Program-made: the position numbers and the translations under genes
NCBI RefSeq assembly: GCF_042676145.1
Contig: NZ_JBHTJW010000007.1
Location: 1 to 16,794 of the forward strand
Direction: 5' to 3'
Length of the DNA: 16,794 nt
Source of the DNA: Methylophilus glucosoxydans
GTDB taxonomy: Bacteria > Pseudomonadota > Gammaproteobacteria > Burkholderiales > Methylophilaceae
The notes under the pieces: generated by a model
What the model was told of the DNA's origin: nothing
The model's database searches: none
What the model saw: only the letters and a program-made list of their open reading frames with translations
In this document: one piece after another, positions 1 through 3,801 of the stretch
Position numbering within the stretch: the stretch's first letter is position 1
Layout of the letters: every line of letters starts with the position of its first letter

Positions 1-102
1 ACATTGATCGCGCCTATCGCGATGGAAGATGGTCTGCGCTTCGCGATTCGTGAAGGTGGTCGTACCGTTGGTGCTGGCGTCGTTGCCAAAATCATCGAGT
101 AA
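1..102 (+). CDS. tuf: Elongation factor Tu, 3' end only (first tuf copy)
   Basis: Partial gene: the window opens in frame at a Thr codon and reads 33 residues to a TAA at 100-102. The peptide begins TLIAPIAMEDGLRF and ends VVAKIIE, the end of EF-Tu domain III. It is identical, base for base, to the end of the complete tuf at 15602-16792, including synonymous positions. EF-Tu carries aminoacyl-tRNA to the ribosome as a GTP complex. Its place just before tRNA-Trp and secE fits the copy usually called tufB in Proteobacteria. The start and about 91% of the gene lie outside the window, so nothing can be said about its own promoter or the integrity of its GTPase domain. Confidence 0.97.
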   Translation, partial: TLIAPIAMEDGLRFAIREGGRTVGAGVVAKIIE

Positions 103-104
103 TT
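1..104 (+). repeat. Left copy of a 104-base exact terminal direct repeat
   Basis: These 104 bases are identical to 16691-16794, the last 104 bases of the window. They comprise the last 34 codons of tuf including the stop, plus TT. The sequence after base 104 (GTTGATG) cannot be compared because the other copy stops at the window edge. The repeat is explained by the two tuf genes that flank this block in many Proteobacteria. Confidence 0.97.
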
Positions 105-116
105 GTTGATGTAGGT

Positions 117-146
117 GAAAGCTGCGCTACAACCCGTGCAGCTTTC
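117..146 (+). terminator. Hairpin between tuf and tRNA-Trp (weak terminator or processing site)
   Basis: GAAAGCTGC (117-125) and GCAGCTTTC (138-146) form a perfect 9-bp stem with a 12-base loop, followed by GCTTTAAA. The U-tract is short and interrupted, so termination would be inefficient. It begins 14 bases after the tuf stop and ends 14 bases before the tRNA. It may protect the tuf mRNA 3' end after the tRNA is cut out, or act as a partial terminator. The hairpin is seen; its role is inferred. Confidence 0.45.
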
Positions 147-160
147 GCTTTAAAGAGTAC

Positions 161-236
161 AGGCCAATAGCTCAATTGGTAGAGTATCGGTCTCCAAAAC
201 CGAGGGTTGGGGGTTCGAGACCCTCTTGGCCTGCCA
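161..236 (+). tRNA. trpT: tRNA-Trp (anticodon CCA)
   Basis: A complete cloverleaf can be folded by hand. The acceptor stem is AGGCCAA (161-167) with TTGGCCT (226-232). The D arm is GCTC/GAGT with loop AATTGGTA. The anticodon stem is TCGGT/ACCGA (187-191, 199-203) with loop CTCCAAA and anticodon CCA at 194-196. The variable loop has five bases. The T arm is GGGGG/CCCTC with loop TTCGAGA. The discriminator is G233 and CCA is encoded at 234-236. It decodes UGG. A single tRNA-Trp between tuf and secE is a classical proteobacterial arrangement, so it is probably excised from a tuf-trpT-secE transcript by RNase P and 3' processing. No separate promoter is evident in the 58 bases before it. Confidence 0.98.
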
Positions 237-279
237 AACACCCAGAATAGTCTGTGGTGTTAATCATAAAGTTAAGTAT

Positions 280-627
280 ATGATCGATAAAATCAAACTG
301 GCTTTATCCCTGTTGTTATTAGCTTTGGGGATTGCCGGTTTTTATCTTTTTGAAGATAAAGCAATGGTTATCAGGATACTTGCCGTGTTGGCAGGTATTG
401 TCGCGTCTGTAGCGGTCGCGTGGACTGCGCCACAAGGTAAGCAGGCGCTGGTTTTCTTTAATGAGTCTGTTGCTGAAGCCAAGCGTGTGGTGTGGCCAAC
501 GCGTCAGGAAACTATGCAAACGACACTGGCTGTTGTGGTGCTGGTTGTGATCATGGCTGCTTTCTTGGCGTTGGTAGACATCAGTTTTGCCTACATGGTG
601 CAATGGATTATGGGTAGGGGGGCTTAA
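280..627 (+). CDS. secE: Preprotein translocase subunit SecE
   Basis: 115 residues. SecE clamps the SecY channel of the Sec translocon in the inner membrane and is needed for protein export and membrane insertion. Three hydrophobic segments are visible, at about residues 7-24, 30-49 and 80-105, as in the three-span proteobacterial form. The conserved amphipathic helix and hinge, EAKRVVWPTRQET, is at 66-78 just before the last span. I chose the ATG at 280 because it starts MIDKIKLAL directly before the first span. A longer reading would begin inside the tRNA 3' end. No good Shine-Dalgarno sequence precedes 280 (only TTAAG-like bases), so initiation may be weak. The gene starts 43 bases after tRNA-Trp, and its stop overlaps the nusG start by one base (TAATG), which suggests translational coupling. 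Confidence 0.95.
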   Translation: MIDKIKLALSLLLLALGIAGFYLFEDKAMVIRILAVLAGIVASVAVAWTAPQGKQALVFFNESVAEAKRVVWPTRQETMQTTLAVVVLVVIMAAFLALVDISFAYMVQWIMGRGA

Positions 628-1163
628 TGGCTATGCGTTGGTATGCAGTTCAGGCCTTCTCCGGCATGGAGAAATCCGTCAAGGCCGGTTTGGAAGAGCG
701 CGTCGCAAGATCGAATATCCCGGATCAGTTCGGTGACATTCTGGTGCCGGTAGAAGAGGTGATTGAGCTGAAAAATGGTCAGAAGACCATTTCTGAGCGT
801 CGCTTATATCCTGGTTATGTGTTAGTTCAAATGGAAATGACTGACGAAAGTTGGCACTTGGTGAGAAGTACACCAAGGGTGACTTCATTCATCGGTGGCA
901 CTGCGCAACGTCCAACCCCGATCAAGGATAAGGAAGTTGAAATTATTCTGCGTCGCATGGATGACAGCAAATCTAACCCGACACAGAAGATGACCTTTGA
1001 AAAGGGCGAGAGCGTTCGTGTGATCGATGGCCCATTCAAGGACTTCTCTGGCAGCGTAGAGGAAGTGAACTACGACAAAAACAAACTGCGTGTTTCAGTG
1101 GTCATTTTTGGCCGTGCGACACCGGTTGAACTGGATTTTGCACAGGTAGAAAAAGAAGTCTAG
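627..1163 (+). CDS. nusG: Transcription termination/antitermination factor NusG
   Basis: 178 residues, close to the E. coli length. NusG binds the clamp of elongating RNA polymerase through its N-terminal NGN domain and contacts Rho or ribosomal protein S10 through its C-terminal KOW domain. The NGN domain begins RWYAVQAFSGMEKSV and covers roughly residues 1-115. The KOW domain is seen from about residue 124, with VRVIDGPFKDFSGSVEEV and the final strand near VSVVIFGRATPVEL. A purine-rich AGGGGGG (616-622) precedes the start. ATG 627 (MAMRWY) and ATG 633 (MRWY) are both possible. I prefer 627 because the family usually has a few residues before RWY and because it overlaps the secE stop. The gene ends with TAG and a terminator-like hairpin follows within 11 bases. 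Confidence 0.97.
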   Translation: MAMRWYAVQAFSGMEKSVKAGLEERVARSNIPDQFGDILVPVEEVIELKNGQKTISERRLYPGYVLVQMEMTDESWHLVRSTPRVTSFIGGTAQRPTPIKDKEVEIILRRMDDSKSNPTQKMTFEKGESVRVIDGPFKDFSGSVEEVNYDKNKLRVSVVIFGRATPVELDFAQVEKEV

Positions 1164-1173
1164 TTGTGCATTG

Positions 1174-1206
1174 TGTCGACGGCCTGACTGGCAGTCGATA
1201 TTTTTT
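1174..1206 (+). terminator. Intrinsic terminator-like hairpin after nusG
   Basis: TCGAC-G-GCC (1176-1184) pairs with GGC-A-GTCGA (1190-1198) around the loop TGACT. It has one G/A mismatch, and the base of the stem is extended by U-A and G-U pairs at 1174-1175/1199-1200. Six T residues (1201-1206) follow directly, as in a Rho-independent terminator. It separates the secE-nusG unit from rplKA. The next gene begins only 47 bases later and I see no good promoter after the hairpin, so it is either leaky or served by a promoter inside nusG. Confidence 0.6.
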
Positions 1207-1209
1207 AAC

Positions 1210-1237
1210 GGGGAGCCTGCCACAGGCGCTATTACCC
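1210..1237 (+). promoter_or_regulatory. Putative L1-binding autoregulatory site in the rplK leader
   Basis: The RNA would form an inner hairpin GCCTG (1215-1219) / CAGGC (1223-1227) with a three-base loop. An outer GGG/CCC pairing (1210-1213 with 1235-1237) encloses an asymmetric internal loop, with GCTATTA on the 3' side. This GGGAG...GC-TATTACCC pattern resembles, as I recall it, the leader site through which L1 represses rplK-rplA translation, mimicking its 23S rRNA target. It ends four bases before the rplK Shine-Dalgarno AAGGAG (1242-1247), the right place to block initiation. The structure is seen; L1 binding is inferred by family analogy. Confidence 0.6.
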
Positions 1238-1253
1238 ATTCAAGGAGTCAAAC

Positions 1254-1685
1254 ATGGCAAAGAAAGTCATTGGCTATATCAAGCTGCAGATCCCTGCAGG
1301 TAAAGCCAACCCAAGCCCACCAGTCGGTCCAGCACTGGGTCAACGTGGTCTGAACATCATGGAATTCTGTAAAGCGTTTAACGCGGCAACACAAGGCGTT
1401 GAACCAGGGCTGCCTATCCCAGTGGTGATCACTGCGTTTGCAGACAAGAGCTTCACATTCGTGATGAAAACCCCTCCGGCAACTGTGCTGATCAAAAAAG
1501 CAGCCAAGCTGGAAAAAGGGTCTCCACGTCCTCATACGGACAAAGTTGGCAAGATTACTCGTGCACAAGCCGAAGAAATCGCCAAAACAAAAATGCCTGA
1601 CCTGACCGCTGCCGACATGGACGCGGCCGTTCGCACCATTGCTGGTAGCGCACGCAGCATGGGTATTGAAGTGGAGGGTGTATAA
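1254..1685 (+). CDS. rplK: 50S ribosomal protein L11
   Basis: 143 residues (E. coli 142). L11 binds the GTPase-associated centre of 23S rRNA at the base of the L7/L12 stalk and is needed for factor-dependent GTP hydrolysis and for RelA activation. The N-terminal domain shows KVIGYIKLQIPAGKANPSPP with the PSPPVGPALGQRG proline-rich segment (about residues 20-32), the thiostrepton-contact region. The C-terminal rRNA-binding domain spans about residues 75-143, with KVGKITRAQAEEIAKTKMPDL and GSARSMGIEVEG at the end. A strong AAGGAG (1242-1247) lies six bases before the ATG. The gene is followed after one base by rplA, so the two are translationally coupled, and both are probably repressed through the leader structure at 1210-1237. 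Confidence 0.98.
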   Translation: MAKKVIGYIKLQIPAGKANPSPPVGPALGQRGLNIMEFCKAFNAATQGVEPGLPIPVVITAFADKSFTFVMKTPPATVLIKKAAKLEKGSPRPHTDKVGKITRAQAEEIAKTKMPDLTAADMDAAVRTIAGSARSMGIEVEGV

Positions 1686-1686
1686 C

Positions 1687-2373
1687 ATGGCGAAAAGAAT
1701 TGATGCGTTGCGTGCAAAGATTGACCGCAACAAGCTGTACCCGGTAGTTGATGCGCTGAGCCTGGTAAAAGAAGGCGCAACTGCCAAATTTAACGAATCT
1801 GTAGATGCAGTGATTAACTTGGGTATCGACCCACGTAAATCTGACCAGCTTGTGCGTGGCGCGATCGTATTGCCTAACGGCACTGGTAAAACAGTGCGTG
1901 TGGCTGTGTTTGCACAAGGTGCACAAGCTGAAGCGGCTAAAGCAGCTGGTGCTGACATCGTTGGTTTTGAAGATCTGGCCGAGCAAGTCAAAGGCGGTAT
2001 GTTGGATTTTGATGTAGCCATTGCTACACCTGATGCGATGCGTATCGTTGGTGCGTTGGGTCAAGTGTTGGGCCCACGTGGTTTGATGCCTAACCCTAAA
2101 GTCGGTACCGTGACACCAGACGCAGCGACTGCAGTTAAAAATGCTAAAGCGGGTCAAGTGCAATACCGTACTGATAAAGGCGGTATCGTTCACTGCACTA
2201 TCGGCCGTGCTTCATTTACTGTCGAGCAACTGCAAGGCAACCTGTCTGCTTTGATCGAAGCATTGAACAAAGCCAAGCCAGCCAGCTCCAAAGGCGTATA
2301 CCTGAAGAAATTGTCCGTCTCCAGCACCATGGGTCCTGGCGTACGTGTTGACCAAGCTTCAGTCGCTGCTTAA
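1687..2373 (+). CDS. rplA: 50S ribosomal protein L1
   Basis: 228 residues. L1 forms the mobile L1 stalk at the E site that helps eject deacylated tRNA. In enteric bacteria it also represses its own rplK-rplA mRNA. The N-terminal part reads MAKRIDALRAKIDRNKLYP. The family signature LGPRGLMPNPKVGTVTPD lies in the central domain, with GGIVHCTIGRASF after it, and the C-terminal end closes domain I with SSTMGPGVRVD. The start at 1687 is chosen because MAKRIDALR matches the usual N-terminus and GGAGGG (1673-1678, inside the rplK end) lies eight bases upstream. A longer in-frame reading would overlap rplK by 47 bases with no family resemblance. Confidence 0.98.
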   Translation: MAKRIDALRAKIDRNKLYPVVDALSLVKEGATAKFNESVDAVINLGIDPRKSDQLVRGAIVLPNGTGKTVRVAVFAQGAQAEAAKAAGADIVGFEDLAEQVKGGMLDFDVAIATPDAMRIVGALGQVLGPRGLMPNPKVGTVTPDAATAVKNAKAGQVQYRTDKGGIVHCTIGRASFTVEQLQGNLSALIEALNKAKPASSKGVYLKKLSVSSTMGPGVRVDQASVAA

Positions 2374-2422
2374 GCATTGAATCAAGTCCCGGTCCGTTAA
2401 TGGATCAGGCAAGTACTTTGGG

Positions 2423-2456
2423 CTTGAGTGTTTATGCAATTTTGTAAGCACTCAAG
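2423..2456 (+). other. Long hairpin between rplA and the L10 leader
   Basis: CTTGAGTGTTTA (2423-2434) pairs with TAAGCACTCAAG (2445-2456) in a 12-bp stem with one G-U pair and a 10-base loop. No U-tract follows (AACATC), so it is not a standard terminator. It lies immediately before the conserved leader core. It could be an RNase processing site or a 3' stabiliser for the rplKA message. Confidence 0.5.
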
Positions 2457-2603
2457 AACATCAAAGACCGTTGGTGTTTTACTTAATTGAAAATTGAATG
2501 CAAATGGGTGAGCAATCCTCTGTTTGCAGCAGTTTGAAACCAACGCAGATGGCGATCCCCAACACAGGATATATCCATGCCCTGCACAAGGACGCCGTGA
2601 GTG

Positions 2604-2626
2604 GCCCGGTGATTTAACCGGGCTTT
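2604..2626 (+). terminator. Terminator-like hairpin just before the rplJ ribosome-binding site
   Basis: GCCCGGT (2604-2610) and ACCGGGC (2617-2623) form a perfect 7-bp GC-rich stem with loop GATTTA, followed by TTTCATT. The U-tract is only three bases, so termination would be partial at best. It ends 12 bases before the AAGGAG of rplJ. A CCCGGT at 2388-2393, near the start of the leader, could pair with the 3' arm as an alternative fold. Attenuator function is inference. Confidence 0.4.
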
Positions 2627-2635
2627 CATTAACGG

Positions 2636-2641
2636 AAGGAG
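2636..2641 (+). promoter_or_regulatory. Ribosome-binding site that fixes the TTG start of rplJ
   Basis: AAGGAG, eight bases before TTG 2650. No in-frame ATG lies at suitable distance. The nearest upstream in-frame ATG (2578) falls inside the structured leader without a Shine-Dalgarno. This site therefore supports the rare TTG start. Confidence 0.8.
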
Positions 2642-2649
2642 AACAGACC

Positions 2650-3147
2650 TTGAGTCTTAATCTTACAGAGAAAAAAGAAGTCGTTGCCGAGGTTGCTGCG
2701 CAAGTAGCAAACGCACAAGCAATCGTACTTGCTGAGTATCGTGGTATTGGCGTAGCCAATATGACGAAACTGCGTGCTGATGCACGTAATGCAGGTGTGT
2801 ATCTGCGTGTGTTGAAAAACACCTTGGTTCGTCGTGCAGTAGAAGGTACGCCTTTTGCCGCATTGGCTGACGACATGGTTGGGCCACTGGTGTACGGTAT
2901 TTCTACCGATCCAGTTGCAGCCGCCAAAGTCATGAACAATTTCGCAAAAGATAACGAATTGTTCGTACTGAAAGCGGGCGCGATGCCTAATGAGCGTCTT
3001 GATGTGGCTGGCGTACAAGCGTTGGCATCTACATTGAGCCGTGATGAGTTGCTGTCCAAATTGGCTGGCACACTCAACGAAGTCCCAACCAAGTTTGCTC
3101 GAGCCGTTGCTGCAATACGCGACGAAAAAGAAAAGCAAGCGGCTTAA
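2650..3147 (+). CDS. rplJ: 50S ribosomal protein L10
   Basis: 165 residues with a TTG start (SLNLTEKKEVVAEVAAQV after the initiator), the same length as E. coli L10. L10 anchors the L7/L12 stalk to the L11 region of 23S rRNA and, in complex with L7/L12, represses its own message. The N-terminal rRNA-binding domain includes AIVLAEYRGIGVANMTKLR and LRVLKNTLVRRAVEGT. The C-terminal helix that carries L7/L12 dimers ends in LNEVPTKFARAVAAIRDEK. The TTG is supported by AAGGAG eight bases upstream and by alignment of the N-terminus with the family. A longer frame open from 2524 runs through leader RNA and is rejected. rplL follows after 33 bases. Confidence 0.97.
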   Translation: MSLNLTEKKEVVAEVAAQVANAQAIVLAEYRGIGVANMTKLRADARNAGVYLRVLKNTLVRRAVEGTPFAALADDMVGPLVYGISTDPVAAAKVMNNFAKDNELFVLKAGAMPNERLDVAGVQALASTLSRDELLSKLAGTLNEVPTKFARAVAAIRDEKEKQAA

Positions 3148-3180
3148 TTTTTAATCAAATTATTTTAGGAAATTTATATC

Positions 3181-3558
3181 ATGGCAATTTCTAATGCTGA
3201 CATCTTAGATGCAATCGGTGGCATGACCGTATTGGAACTGACTGCGTTCATCAAAGAAATCGAAGAGAAGTTTGGTGTTTCTGCTGCTGCTGTTGCAGTG
3301 GCTGCTGGCGGCGCTGCTGCTGGTGCTGCTCCAGCTGCTGCTGAGCAAACTGAGTTCAACGTCATCTTGAATGGCGCTGGCGACAACAAAGTGAGCGTGA
3401 TTAAAGCAGTTCGTGAACTGACAGGTTTGGGCTTGAAAGAAGCTAAAGACCTGGTAGACGGCGCACCTAAAGCGGTTAAAGAAGGCGTAAGCAAAGCTGA
3501 CGCTGAAGCCGCTGTGAAGAAATTGATCGAAGCGGGCGCTACTGCTGAGATGAAATAA
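3181..3558 (+). CDS. rplL: 50S ribosomal protein L7/L12
   Basis: 125 residues. L7/L12 is the multicopy stalk protein that recruits translational GTPases (EF-Tu, EF-G, IF2, RF3) to the ribosome. The N-terminal dimerisation and L10-binding domain is residues 1-33. An Ala/Gly-rich flexible hinge follows at about 35-55. The compact C-terminal factor-binding domain from about 58 contains VIKAVRELTGLGLKEAKDLV. The hinge is encoded mostly by GCT codons, giving a GCT-rich repetitive tract at about 3281-3344. The start follows TTAGGA (3165-3170) at 10 bases. High synthesis relative to L10 is expected, since several copies are needed per ribosome. A 16-base palindrome begins on the last base of the stop codon. 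Confidence 0.98.
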   Translation: MAISNADILDAIGGMTVLELTAFIKEIEEKFGVSAAAVAVAAGGAAAGAAPAAAEQTEFNVILNGAGDNKVSVIKAVRELTGLGLKEAKDLVDGAPKAVKEGVSKADAEAAVKKLIEAGATAEMK

Positions 3559-3573
3559 TTCACAATTGTGAAT
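3558..3573 (+). repeat. 16-base perfect palindrome at the rplL stop
   Basis: ATTCACAATTGTGAAT is its own reverse complement. As RNA it gives a 6-bp stem with an AATT loop. It overlaps the last A of the rplL stop and begins the chain of structures ahead of rpoB. No function is assigned. Confidence 0.6.
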
Positions 3574-3580
3574 CTGGCTG

Positions 3581-3618
3581 GGCTGACGGGAGACCGTCGG
3601 CCTTCGCCATTTCTGGCG
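3581..3618 (+). terminator. Tandem hairpins between rplL and rpoB (likely attenuator or processing region)
   Basis: Hairpin A: GGCTGACGG (3581-3589) with CCGTCGGCC (3594-3602), nine pairs including one G-U, capped by a GAGA tetraloop (GNRA class). Hairpin B, two bases later: CGCCA (3605-3609) with TGGCG (3614-3618) and loop TTTC. Neither is followed by a real U-tract. In E. coli the same gap holds a partial terminator and an RNase III site that lower rpoBC expression relative to rplJL, so an analogous role is likely. The rest of the gap up to 3790 is AT-rich; I see no gene and no convincing promoter there. Confidence 0.5.
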
Positions 3619-3801
3619 TTGCAGATTGTAAATAAACTGTAATTGTCTGGAAGCCTGTTGTAAAAGCGGTATTGTGGCCACATATAGATAAGCTAACCGG
3701 CTAATTTAAGTGGCTGATTTTAAATGCGAAGTTAGATGTCAAAACATTGCAGTGGATGAAAAGTGTTTTGTCTTCTACCCTCAAAAATTTCAGGAGACGC
3801 T

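Larger units (their letters stand above)
2374..2649 (+). promoter_or_regulatory. rplJ leader RNA (L10-type autoregulatory leader)
   Basis: This 276-base gap holds no gene and is rich in pairing. A closing helix is CGTTGGT (2469-2475) with ACCAACG (2539-2545). It encloses an arm GCAAA (2500-2504)/TTTGC (2523-2527), which contains GGGT-GAGCA-ATCC. The AAAGACCGTTGGTG segment that opens the helix resembles the start of other bacterial L10 leaders, as I recall them. Upstream is a separate 12-bp hairpin (2423-2456), and downstream is a GC-rich hairpin (2604-2623) before the Shine-Dalgarno. In E. coli the L10-L7/L12 complex binds such a leader and represses rplJ-rplL. The pairings are seen; the ligand is inferred from position and family knowledge. 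The region is open in the rplJ frame from 2524, but that extension has no family resemblance. Confidence 0.7.

Noticed and set aside
226..279. In-frame extension of secE upstream into the tRNA-Trp 3' end
   Set aside because: It would start inside the tRNA acceptor stem and add residues unlike SecE.
1248..2021. A 257-residue minus-strand open frame across rplK and rplA
   Set aside because: It is antisense to two intact ribosomal protein genes, with no domain features and no promoter or Shine-Dalgarno on that strand.
2348..2376. Possible promoter TTGACC-17-TAAGCA at the end of rplA
   Set aside because: The -35 box is good, but the -10 box matches consensus at only two of six positions. An L10 promoter may exist nearby, but I cannot support this one.
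2524..2649. In-frame extension of rplJ upstream to an ATG at 2524
   Set aside because: It adds 42 residues with no resemblance to L10, has no Shine-Dalgarno, and covers the conserved leader RNA. The TTG at 2650 gives the family length exactly.
3281..3344. GCT trinucleotide repeat as a microsatellite or contingency locus
   Set aside because: It encodes the Ala-rich hinge of L7/L12, which is normally low-complexity, and the repeat is interrupted by other codons.
3658..3688. Possible promoter TTGTAA...TATAGA in front of rpoB
   Set aside because: The spacing is 19 bases and both boxes are poor. Read-through from rplL is the simpler view.
3763..3801. Earlier ATG for rpoB at 3763
   Set aside because: There is no ribosome-binding site before it, and MSYSFTEKKR at 3802 follows a good AGGAG and matches the family N-terminus.
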